Of a stretch of 64,000 nt of DNA, positions 1 to 7,978 are shown one piece after another. Numbering within the stretch: the first letter of the stretch is position 1; every line of letters starts with the position of its first letter. The notes below the pieces were generated by a model. The model was given only the letters and a program-made list of their open reading frames with translations. It was not told the origin of the DNA and did no database searches. A program made the position numbers and the translations under genes. Source of the DNA: an uncultured Bacteroidota bacterium (GTDB lineage Bacteria > Bacteroidota > Bacteroidia > Flavobacteriales > TMED113); contig CABYOB010000001.1 in the NCBI GenBank assembly GCA_902520385.1, positions 21,234 through 85,233 of the forward strand. The letters are read 5' to 3'.

Positions 1-715
1 AGGTTGTAGTTTTGCATGTAAATTTTGTGCAACAGGAAAAATGAAAAGAATAAGAAATGTTTTTTCTTATGAGATATTTGATCAAGTTTCTTTAATTAAA
101 AAAGAGGCAAAAAATATATATAATATTGGTTTAACTAATATTGTATATATGGGTATGGGAGAACCCTTAGTAAATTATCAAAATGTTATTGATTCTATCA
201 AATATATTACAAGTAAACAGGGTTTAAATATATCTCCTAAAAGGATTACATTATCTACAGTTGGGGTTTCAAAAATGATAAAGAAATTAGCAGATGAAAA
301 CTTAAAAGTGAATTTAGCGGTGTCTTTACATTCAGCAAACAATATTAAAAGAAGTGAGATTATGGATATAAATTCTATTAATGACTTGGATAATTTAAAA
401 GAATCTTTGATTTATTTTTTTCAAAAAACTAAAATTAAAATTACTTATGAATATGTTATGTTAAGGGATTTTAATGACACAAAAGAAGATGCAATTGATT
501 TGATTAAATTCTCAAAAATAGTTCCATCAAAAATTAATTTAATTGAGTTTAATTCTGTTAAGAATTCAAATTTTAAAAAATCTACGGAAAAAAACACAAA
601 GGAATTTATATCATTTTTAAAAAAAGAAAATATTATAGTTAATTTGAGAAGGAGTAGGGGAGAAGATGTAAATGCGGCTTGTGGCCAATTAGCAAACTTA
701 ATGGAAACATGTTAA
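1..715 (+). CDS. rlmN: 23S rRNA (adenine2503-C2)-methyltransferase RlmN, 5'-partial
   Basis: A radical-SAM enzyme that methylates C2 of A2503 in 23S rRNA and also A37 of some tRNAs. The gene enters from the left edge, in frame from base 2. The first visible codons encode the CxxxCxxC iron-sulfur motif, with cysteine codons at 5, 17 and 26, so roughly the N-terminal third lies outside the window. Further family signatures are MGMGEPLVN (S-adenosylmethionine binding) and the C-terminal GEDVNAACGQL, whose cysteine is the one that becomes methylated in the E. coli enzyme. The first in-window ATG (base 41) is internal and not the real start. The end overlaps the next gene by 7 bp, suggesting one operon with the polyprenyl synthase and dnaG. 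Confidence 0.95.
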   Translation, partial: GCSFACKFCATGKMKRIRNVFSYEIFDQVSLIKKEAKNIYNIGLTNIVYMGMGEPLVNYQNVIDSIKYITSKQGLNISPKRITLSTVGVSKMIKKLADENLKVNLAVSLHSANNIKRSEIMDINSINDLDNLKESLIYFFQKTKIKITYEYVMLRDFNDTKEDAIDLIKFSKIVPSKINLIEFNSVKNSNFKKSTEKNTKEFISFLKKENIIVNLRRSRGEDVNAACGQLANLMETC

Positions 716-1680
716 AACAAATAACAAAACCAATACAAAAAGAAATAAAAATTTTTGATGAAAAGTATAAAGAATCTTTATCATCAGATGTAAAATTAAT
801 TTTAACTATTTCCAGTTATATTTTAAAAAAACCTGGGAAAAGAATTAGGCCAATTTTGATACTATTGGTTGCTAAGTTATTAGGCGAGGTTAATGAAAAA
901 ACGTATTCTTCTTGTATATTAATAGAATTATTACATACTGCGACATTAATTCATGATGATGTTGTAGATGATGCTAGTTTTAGAAGAGGTCATTTTTCAG
1001 TCAATAATTTATGGAAAAATAAAATTGCTGTTTTAGTAGGAGATTTTTTGCTTTCAAAGGGTTTGTCACTAGGCTTAAAAGATGGAGACTTAAATATATT
1101 ATTATATACTTCAAAAGCAGTCGAGAGGATCAGTGAAGGTGAGATCTTTCAGTTACAAAAGTCTAGAGATTTAGATATATCAGAGGAAGATTACTATAAT
1201 ATTATTCAACGTAAAACAGGATCATTATTTGGTTGTTGTTTTCAATTAGCAGCGATATCTAACAATATATCTTCAAAAGAAGAAATAAAAAATTTATATA
1301 ATATTGGCTTAAAAATTGGAATGATTTTTCAAATAAAAGATGATATTTTGGATTATAAAAGTAGCTCAATAACAGGAAAAATAATGGGGAATGATTTGAA
1401 AGAAAGTAAAATTAATCTTCCTCTGTTATTTACAATTAAAAAAGTGTCTTTTCTGAAAAGACAAAAAATATTTCGGATATTAAGAGATAATAAAATTAAC
1501 AGAGAAGATGTCTATTATATAAAAAAATTAGTGAAAATTAATAAAGGAATAGAGATGGCAATTAAAAAAATGGAAAGTTTAGAAAAAGAAATTATTTCGC
1601 ATTTAAAAAATTATCCGGAATCGATATATAAGAGATCTTTAATTGATTTAATTCATTTTATTTTAGTTAGAAAAAAATAA
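709..1680 (+). CDS. Polyprenyl diphosphate synthase (long-chain trans-isoprenyl type)
   Basis: Condenses isopentenyl diphosphate units on an allylic primer to make a long trans-polyprenyl diphosphate, most likely the side chain of menaquinone. The 323-residue length fits the family. Both aspartate-rich motifs are intact: D83-D84-V-V-D87 and D211-D212-I-L-D215. A small residue (Ala) lies five positions before the first motif, which in this family usually permits long products; exact chain length cannot be read from sequence. I chose ATG at 709. A TTG at 679 is in frame but would add ten residues that only mirror the overlapping rlmN end. The 7-bp overlap with rlmN and 3-bp gap to dnaG indicate co-transcription. 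Confidence 0.9.
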   Translation: MLKQITKPIQKEIKIFDEKYKESLSSDVKLILTISSYILKKPGKRIRPILILLVAKLLGEVNEKTYSSCILIELLHTATLIHDDVVDDASFRRGHFSVNNLWKNKIAVLVGDFLLSKGLSLGLKDGDLNILLYTSKAVERISEGEIFQLQKSRDLDISEEDYYNIIQRKTGSLFGCCFQLAAISNNISSKEEIKNLYNIGLKIGMIFQIKDDILDYKSSSITGKIMGNDLKESKINLPLLFTIKKVSFLKRQKIFRILRDNKINREDVYYIKKLVKINKGIEMAIKKMESLEKEIISHLKNYPESIYKRSLIDLIHFILVRKK

Positions 1681-1683
1681 AAA

Positions 1684-3543
1684 ATGATATCAAAAAAAAC
1701 GATAGAAGAAGTATTTAATGTAGCTATCATAGAGGATGTTATTGGTGACTTTGTTTCACTTAAAAAAGCTGGTGCTAATTATAAAGGTCTTAGTCCCTTT
1801 TCTGACGAGAAAACCCCGTCTTTTATAGTATCTCCATCTAAAAGAATATGGAAAGATTTTAGTTCCGGAAAAGGAGGTAATGTAGTTTCTTTTTTAATGG
1901 AGCATGATGGGTGCTCATACCCCGAGGCTATAAAATACTTAGCCAAAAAATATAATATAGAAATTATTGAAAAGAAAGATGATTCTTACAATCCACAAGA
2001 AGAAGATGAAAAAGAATCAATTTCTATATTGTTAGATTTTGCAACCACTTATTTTAAAACTGTATTACATGAAAATGCAAATAAGGATATTTTAGATTAT
2101 TTATTATCTAGGGGGTTAGATCATAATATTATTAATAAATTTCAAATTGGATTTATCTCAAAAGGAAGTAAGAACTTTTATGATTTTCTACTTAAAAAGG
2201 GTTATAAAAAAGATGTTTTAATTAAATCAGGTCTATTTATTGACGGTAAGAATATTTTCAGTCGATTTAATGGTAGAATTATGTTTCCTATTTTCACACT
2301 TAGTAATCGCGTAGTTGGTTTTGGGGGAAGAATTTTAATTGATGATAAGAAAACTGCAAAGTATATAAATTCTCCAGAAACTTTAGTATATCAAAAAAGT
2401 AAAATTTTATTTGGGATGAATTTTGCTAAAACTGATGTTATTAAAAAAGATAATTGTTATTTAGTGGAGGGTTATTTAGATGTTATTGCTTTACATCAAA
2501 AGGGTATTTGTAATGTTGTGGCTTCTTCAGGTACGGCAATAACTTCTGACCAAATAAGAATTATAAAAAGATTTACAAACTCAGTGACTATTTTATTTGA
2601 TTCTGATTCAGCAGGCGTTCAAGCAACTCATCGAGCTATAAATGTAGCATTATCTCAAGATATGTTTGTAAGTATTGTTAGTTTGCCAAGTGGTCAAGAT
2701 CCAGATTCATTTTCTAAGAATAAGAATAAAGAGGAAATTGAAAATTATTTTATTGATAATAAAAAAGACTTTCTTTCATTTTTTTCTTACATGTCATCAA
2801 TTTCTTCTTCTGGTCCAGAGGGAAAAATTAAATTGATAAAAAGTATTATAAATAGCATTGCATTAGTTCCAGATATGACTAATCAAACCGTTTATCTTCA
2901 AGAAGCATCCAGTATTTTAAATATTGATGTGCAAATTCTTATTAAAGATTTAGAAAAAAACAAAAATAAAAATAAACAAAAAAGCCCCATTCCTCAACAA
3001 AAAAATGATGAGCAAATTGAAAAACCTTCGCAAGAAGAGCAGTTTTTATTTAAACTATTATTAAATCATGGAGAAAAGTTTGTTCAAATTAACTCAACAC
3101 AAAAATTACAAGTTTCAAAAATGATTTTACAAGAACTTCAACTAGATGGAATTCCTATTGTTTTTCCAGTTTTTGCTAGAATATTAATCGAATACCAAAA
3201 TGCTATTAAAAAAGAAGAGATTATCACAAAAGATTATTTTATAAATCATCAAGACATCGAAATATCTAGGATAACATCTTATCTAATAAGTGAAAAATAT
3301 AAAATGGACAACTGGGGCTTAAAGAATATAAAAGTTAAGAAAGAAGAAGATATTTTATTCAGTTTAGTCAAAGAAGGTTTAATTAGATTTAAATTAAAAC
3401 GAATTTCAGATTTAACTAATAGTATTCTAGAAAAAATACCTTCTATCAATGATGAAATAGAAAAGAAAGAAGAACTAAATAGATTCTCAAAATTAATGAA
3501 TCTTTCCAGGAATTTGCATAAACAGCTTGGTAGAGAATGTTAA
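1684..3543 (+). CDS. dnaG: DNA primase DnaG
   Basis: Makes RNA primers for chromosome replication. The order is an N-terminal CHC2-like domain (residues 1-95), the primase core with TOPRIM fold (catalytic E262 in EGYLD, acidic pair D306/D308 in DSDSAG) and a C-terminal helicase-interacting region to residue 619. The N-terminal domain keeps the family context (EKTPSF, SGKGGNVVSF) but the four positions that hold the zinc ligands in E. coli are Ser37, Ser40, Asp58 and Ser61, so it should not bind zinc. I recall similar substitution in other Bacteroidota primases. It follows the polyprenyl synthase after 3 bp and ends 4 bp from the convergent DAHP synthase. Confidence 0.95.
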   Translation: MISKKTIEEVFNVAIIEDVIGDFVSLKKAGANYKGLSPFSDEKTPSFIVSPSKRIWKDFSSGKGGNVVSFLMEHDGCSYPEAIKYLAKKYNIEIIEKKDDSYNPQEEDEKESISILLDFATTYFKTVLHENANKDILDYLLSRGLDHNIINKFQIGFISKGSKNFYDFLLKKGYKKDVLIKSGLFIDGKNIFSRFNGRIMFPIFTLSNRVVGFGGRILIDDKKTAKYINSPETLVYQKSKILFGMNFAKTDVIKKDNCYLVEGYLDVIALHQKGICNVVASSGTAITSDQIRIIKRFTNSVTILFDSDSAGVQATHRAINVALSQDMFVSIVSLPSGQDPDSFSKNKNKEEIENYFIDNKKDFLSFFSYMSSISSSGPEGKIKLIKSIINSIALVPDMTNQTVYLQEASSILNIDVQILIKDLEKNKNKNKQKSPIPQQKNDEQIEKPSQEEQFLFKLLLNHGEKFVQINSTQKLQVSKMILQELQLDGIPIVFPVFARILIEYQNAIKKEEIITKDYFINHQDIEISRITSYLISEKYKMDNWGLKNIKVKKEEDILFSLVKEGLIRFKLKRISDLTNSILEKIPSINDEIEKKEELNRFSKLMNLSRNLHKQLGREC

Positions 3544-3547
3544 AAAA

Positions 3548-4279
3548 TTATATTTTTCTCATTAGTTCTTTAAACTCGTTACAATTAATTTGTTGTTTTG
3601 CATCACTCAATGCATTTTCGGGATTAGCGTGAGTTTCGATCATTAATCCGTCAAAGTTTAGCGAGATGGCTTTTTTTGAAATAGAATAAATTAGTTTTTT
3701 GTCACCACTTATATGACTTGGGTCGCAAATCAAATTTAATTCTGGAAAGGTCTCTTTTATAACTTTTATTAAATTCCATTTCGGACTATTTCTGTATTTT
3801 CTTTCTTTCATACAAAAAAAACCTCTATGAATAGCTTTAATTTTTTTTATTCCAGTATTTTTTAATCTTTCTATAGCTCCTATCCACAGATTTATATCAG
3901 GGTGAATAGGATTTTTAACCCATATTTCAACGTCTGTTCCTTTAATACTTTCACAAATTTCTTGTACATAAAATGGATTTACAGTAGTTCTAGCTCCAAT
4001 CCAAAATACTTTTAAATCATGGTAAAGGGCTTGTTCTACATGTTTGGGAGTACCGACTTCAATAGCAACCGGAGTTCTGTATTTTTCTTCTATTTCAGAC
4101 AGCCATTTTAAACCTTTATTTCCAATACCTTTGAAGTGATTAGCATTAGTTCTTGCTTTCCAAATCCCACATCTAAAAAAGTCAATTTCCGAATAAATAT
4201 TTTTTATAGTTTCATTTAGTTCCTTTTTTGAACTTATACTGCACGGGCCAGCAATGATTAGTTGTTTTTTTTTATTCAT
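3548..4279 (-). CDS. 3-deoxy-7-phosphoheptulonate (DAHP) synthase, type I-beta, without chorismate mutase domain
   Basis: First enzyme of aromatic amino-acid and chorismate synthesis, joining phosphoenolpyruvate and erythrose 4-phosphate. The 243 residues cover only the KDO8P-synthase-like barrel: AGPCS near the start, KARTNANHFKGIG for substrate binding, KNPIHPDINLWIGA, IHRGF, DPSHISG and a metal-ligand region MIETHANPENALSDA near the end. It most resembles the N-terminal half of the fused DAHP synthase/chorismate mutase typical of Bacteroidota, but stops about ten residues after the barrel. Nothing downstream on this strand encodes a mutase, because dnaG lies convergently 4 bp away. The start overlaps the end of rsmI by 8 bp, so the two are co-expressed. 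Confidence 0.88.
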   Translation of the reverse strand: MNKKKQLIIAGPCSISSKKELNETIKNIYSEIDFFRCGIWKARTNANHFKGIGNKGLKWLSEIEEKYRTPVAIEVGTPKHVEQALYHDLKVFWIGARTTVNPFYVQEICESIKGTDVEIWVKNPIHPDINLWIGAIERLKNTGIKKIKAIHRGFFCMKERKYRNSPKWNLIKVIKETFPELNLICDPSHISGDKKLIYSISKKAISLNFDGLMIETHANPENALSDAKQQINCNEFKELMRKI

Positions 4280-4937
4280 TTTTCCCTTTTATAATAATAA
4301 TATATTCTCCTTTTAAATTTGTTTTTTTTATTTTTTCAATTACATCAATTGGATAACCCCTATATAATTTTTCATAAATTTTAGATAACTCTTTAGCTAC
4401 AGCAATTTCTCTATTTGGAATGATTTCATGAATTATTTCTAACGTTTTTAATAATCGATGAGGGGATTCATATATAACCACACTTCTTGACTCTTCGCTT
4501 AAATTTTTTATACGTTTTTGCTTACCTTTTTTTTTTGGAAGAAATCCTTCGAAAACAAATTTTTCGCAAGAGAATCCAGATTGTATTAATGCAGGAATTA
4601 GAGCTGTAGGTCCAGGTAAACAAGATATTCTAATTTTTAATTTTATGCATTTTCGGATAATTAAATATCCAGGATCAGAAATGCCCGGTGTCCCAGAATC
4701 TGATATTAAACAACTTATATTTACTGATTGAATTTTAGAAATAATATAATCTAATTTGTTAGATTCATTGTACACGTTATTAATTATAACAGGTGCAGAT
4801 ATGTCATATTTTTTAAATAGTTTTTTACTTTTTTCAAAACTTTCAACAATTATCAAATCAGACTCTTTAAGAGTCTCAATAGATCGGAGGGTAATATCCT
4901 TTAAGTTTCCTATTGGTGTTGGAATAATATATAACAT
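4272..4937 (-). CDS. rsmI: 16S rRNA (cytidine1402-2'-O)-methyltransferase RsmI
   Basis: Methylates the ribose of C1402 in the 16S rRNA decoding centre. The tetrapyrrole-methylase fold is recognisable from the N-terminal LYIIPTPIGNLKDITLRS, the glycine-rich SDSGTPGISDPG and the LPGPTALIPALIQSG segment. At 221 residues it is the short form without the C-terminal extension found in E. coli. It is the first gene of a two-gene minus-strand unit with the DAHP synthase. It is divergent from tdk across a 105-bp AT-rich gap in which I see no clean promoter match. Confidence 0.93.
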   Translation of the reverse strand: MLYIIPTPIGNLKDITLRSIETLKESDLIIVESFEKSKKLFKKYDISAPVIINNVYNESNKLDYIISKIQSVNISCLISDSGTPGISDPGYLIIRKCIKLKIRISCLPGPTALIPALIQSGFSCEKFVFEGFLPKKKGKQKRIKNLSEESRSVVIYESPHRLLKTLEIIHEIIPNREIAVAKELSKIYEKLYRGYPIDVIEKIKKTNLKGEYIIIIKGKNE

Positions 4938-5042
4938 TCTAAAAATACATTATAAAAAATCGAATTTAATTAATTATTTTTTTTTAAATAATTATAATAA
5001 TTGTTTTCTTGTTAAATTGTATAAATAATTTATTTTAGATAC

Positions 5043-5573
5043 ATGGCAGGAAAGATAGAAATTATTACAGGATGTATGTTTTCTGGAAAATCAACAGAGT
5101 TATTAAAAAGATTAAAAAACTCTTATAATAAATATTTATTAGTTAAACCAAAAATAGACATTCGATATGATTTATCAAGTGTTTCTACTCATTCTGGAAA
5201 AAAAGAGTCAGCATTGGTTGTTGGTTCTGTATCAGAAGTGTTTAAAAATTTAAATGGAGTTAAAATTGTCGGGATTGATGAGGCGCAATTTTTTACTATT
5301 AAAATTGTAAGAGATTGCATAGAATTAAAAAAATTAGGATTCAGGGTTATTATAGCAGGTTTAAATAAGGATTATTTAAATAGGGAATTTAATTCCGTAA
5401 CATCTTTAATAAAAATTGCCGACGAAACTACAAAATTATATGCAGTTTGTAACATATGCGCTGCTCCCGCAACAAGATCTCATAGACTTTCAAAAGAAAA
5501 AACTAAGATTTTATTAGGGCATAAAAATTATTACGAACCACTTTGTAAAAAATGCTATAATAATGTTAGATAA
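5043..5573 (+). CDS. tdk: Thymidine kinase (type II)
   Basis: Phosphorylates thymidine to dTMP for nucleotide salvage. The 176 residues contain the P-loop GCMFSGKS (residues 10-17), the DEAQF motif with probable catalytic Glu80, and a zinc-binding lasso made of CNIC and a later CKKC. Length is at the short end for the family. The stop overlaps the start of alr by 11 bp, so the two genes should share a transcript. Salvage of thymidine would fit with the secreted endonuclease encoded at 44-46 kb, though that link is only an inference. Confidence 0.93.
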   Translation: MAGKIEIITGCMFSGKSTELLKRLKNSYNKYLLVKPKIDIRYDLSSVSTHSGKKESALVVGSVSEVFKNLNGVKIVGIDEAQFFTIKIVRDCIELKKLGFRVIIAGLNKDYLNREFNSVTSLIKIADETTKLYAVCNICAAPATRSHRLSKEKTKILLGHKNYYEPLCKKCYNNVR

Positions 5574-6657
5574 ATATTTTTCTACAAGACTAGAGATAAA
5601 AACAAATATTTTAAAGAATAATATAGATTATTTAAGAACTAAGATTGCAAAAAACACAGAAATTATAGCTGTTTTAAAAGCAAATGCTTATGGATTTGGT
5701 GACATTATGTTAGCAAAAAAAATTTTAAAGCATGGAATTAAAAATATTGCTGTAGCTGATTTTGAAGAGGGAATAAGGTTAAGAAAAAATGGTGTAAATT
5801 CATCAATAATGATTATGTACCCAGGTTTTAACAATTTAGAACCAATTATTTCTAATAATCTAGAGCCAACAATTTATAGCCTGGAAATGTTAGATAATTT
5901 AATTTTTATTGCTAATAAATACAAAAAGAAGATATTTTTTCATTTAAAAGTTGATACAGGTATGAGTAGGTATGGTTTTTTACAAGTTGAAATAGAAGAG
6001 GCTATACAAAAAATAAGAATGCAAAAAAACTTAAAAATTAAAACAATTTTTTCTCATTTTTCTTCTTCAAAATCTAAAGAACATGTGTCATTTACAAAAG
6101 GTCAAATAGAAAAGTTTATAATTATAAAAAAAATATTCGAAGATAGGTTTTCGTACAAAATCAAGTATCATATATCTAACTCACATGGTTTACTTAATTA
6201 TAAAAATGAAAATTTTGATATGGTAAGAGTTGGTTTCGGATTGTATTACGGTTTTAATAATAAATATACAAGTTGTATTGGAGAGTTGAAATCTTGCATC
6301 TCTCAGATTAAACTTATTAAAAAAGGAGATGTGGTAGGCTATAATAAAAAATTTATTGCGAAAAAGAATATGAAAATTGGAATTGTGCCAATGGGTTATG
6401 CTGATGGCTTAAGAAGATCTTGGGGAAATAATAAATTATCCTTTTTTAAAGGAAATGAATTTTTGCGAATATTAGGCGAGATTTCTATGGACAGTTGTAT
6501 TGTTGATCTTTCAAGTTTGAAAAATATAAATGTTGGAGATGAAGTAATTTTATTTGGAAAATCTAGAAATATATTTAATCTATGCTCAGATTTAAATATA
6601 ATACCTTATGAGTTGACTGCGTGTTTATCAAAAAGAATACGAAGAGTTTTAATTTAA
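5563..6657 (+). CDS. alr: Alanine racemase
   Basis: PLP-dependent racemase that supplies D-alanine for peptidoglycan. The PLP lysine is Lys39 in AVLKANAYGFGD and the catalytic tyrosine lies in MGYADGLRRSWGN; MDSCIVDL and the GDEVILFG segment of the C-terminal beta domain are also present. The 364 residues match the family. The gene starts inside the tdk end (11-bp overlap), and its stop overlaps the convergent O-antigen ligase-like gene by 9 bp. No MurF domain is fused, unlike the bifunctional forms of some other Bacteroidota. Confidence 0.93.
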   Translation: MLDKYFSTRLEIKTNILKNNIDYLRTKIAKNTEIIAVLKANAYGFGDIMLAKKILKHGIKNIAVADFEEGIRLRKNGVNSSIMIMYPGFNNLEPIISNNLEPTIYSLEMLDNLIFIANKYKKKIFFHLKVDTGMSRYGFLQVEIEEAIQKIRMQKNLKIKTIFSHFSSSKSKEHVSFTKGQIEKFIIIKKIFEDRFSYKIKYHISNSHGLLNYKNENFDMVRVGFGLYYGFNNKYTSCIGELKSCISQIKLIKKGDVVGYNKKFIAKKNMKIGIVPMGYADGLRRSWGNNKLSFFKGNEFLRILGEISMDSCIVDLSSLKNINVGDEVILFGKSRNIFNLCSDLNIIPYELTACLSKRIRRVLI

Positions 6658-7968
6658 ATTTGTTTGATATTTTGTGAATAGTAAATAAGTGAATAAGCAA
6701 AAAAAGCATGCTGTATTATAAATCATTAGATAATCATTTATTATCATGCAAATCAGGATAAGTAATGGAAAAATCAATTTAAGAACTTTTTTTCTATTTT
6801 CATTAAAGAACATTTTTAATTGATTATAAAAAATTAAAAGAAATAGAACTAGTCCAATTACACCAAATTCAGTAATTATATAGATATAATTATTATGAGG
6901 CTGTTTAATGCTATTCTCATTTATTATTTTTTTTACTCCCCCAACACCCTTTCCAATTAAAAAGTTTTTAAAAATCGGATTTTTATAATTTTCCCATATA
7001 GAATACCTCTTTCCCATGCTACTTATTTTTCTTTTTTTGATCACTTGATTTTCCCAATCTTTATCAGCATTAATTTTTTGTGTCCAAAAATCAGGACTTC
7101 CGCCCAATGAATCTGCCATGTAAATGGCATCTTCTTGTATTTTTTCATAATTTGTTCTTGTGTCCATTTGAAAATTGAATGTAGTTTGAATTCGATTTTT
7201 AAAAGGGCTTGAAAAAAATAAAAAAGAGATTAAAAATAGTGTTGAACATAGTACTATATGTTTTTTTTTAGGAGGATTATAAAATATTAAAAAAACAGGA
7301 GAGAGAATCAAAAGAGTAAATAAACCCGTTCTGCCGAAACTATTAAAAAGAAATAATATTAGTAAAAAAACAATAACATATATATTAATTTTTAAAAAGT
7401 CATATTTGGTTTTCTTGATGCTAAATAAATATGTTAGTAATATAAATACAGAAAATGAGATCATTATAGAAAGGTTAGAATGATCGATAAAACCTCTAAA
7501 GAAAAATTCATTTCGGTAATGATCATGTTTTAATAAAAATAAGCTATTTATAAGTCCAATTTGCTTTAAACCAGAGATTAAAAAAGAGTATATAATATTA
7601 AATAGTATACCACTTACGAAAAAAAAAGCAGATATTTTTTTAACCTCTTCTTTATAGTTTAAAAAATTTAGAAGAGGAATAAGTAATAGAATTGAATATT
7701 TTTTAATTGATGTGAAAGTAAAATTATGATCAGACCAGATTAAACTTATTATAATATATAAGTAGAAAAGGAAAATAGATTTATTGATAGGGTTTAGCAA
7801 AACTTTTTTAAAATTTTCCGATTTCTTTTCAATAAACAAGCAAGAGAGAAAAAAAAATATAATAATAATTGCCGAGATACTATTTGATATACTTATAAAA
7901 AAGGCAAATAAAAAAAGAGGAAGATTGAATAATGAAAATTCCGGAAATTTATTTTTTAAATAATTCAT
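6649..7968 (-). CDS. O-antigen ligase/polymerase family membrane protein (Wzy_C-like)
   Basis: A polytopic inner-membrane protein of 439 residues with about a dozen hydrophobic segments. The main periplasmic loop comes late and is followed by the typical QPHNNYIYIITEFGVIG segment of O-antigen ligases and polymerases. Just before it is an IGKGVGG stretch, also common in the family. It would transfer or polymerise surface polysaccharide, but ligase cannot be told from polymerase by sequence. It is the last gene of the minus-strand run starting with DUF4271, 10 bp after the CtpA-type protease. No other polysaccharide genes are adjacent. Confidence 0.75.
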   Translation of the reverse strand: MNYLKNKFPEFSLFNLPLFLFAFFISISNSISAIIIIFFFLSCLFIEKKSENFKKVLLNPINKSIFLFYLYIIISLIWSDHNFTFTSIKKYSILLLIPLLNFLNYKEEVKKISAFFFVSGILFNIIYSFLISGLKQIGLINSLFLLKHDHYRNEFFFRGFIDHSNLSIMISFSVFILLTYLFSIKKTKYDFLKINIYVIVFLLILFLFNSFGRTGLFTLLILSPVFLIFYNPPKKKHIVLCSTLFLISFLFFSSPFKNRIQTTFNFQMDTRTNYEKIQEDAIYMADSLGGSPDFWTQKINADKDWENQVIKKRKISSMGKRYSIWENYKNPIFKNFLIGKGVGGVKKIINENSIKQPHNNYIYIITEFGVIGLVLFLLIFYNQLKMFFNENRKKVLKLIFPLLILICMIINDYLMIYNTACFFCLFTYLLFTKYQTNLN

Positions 7969-7978
7969 TTATGTGAAA

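Noticed and set aside
679..708. TTG start extending the polyprenyl diphosphate synthase by ten residues
   Set aside because: The extension just overlaps the conserved rlmN end in another frame; ATG 709 gives a normal N-terminus and a compact 7-bp overlap.
4756..5028. Open frame of 90 codons opposite the rsmI start
   Set aside because: It is antisense to rsmI for most of its length, has no family resemblance and is rich in low-complexity Leu/Ile/Asn, so it is a shadow of the real gene.
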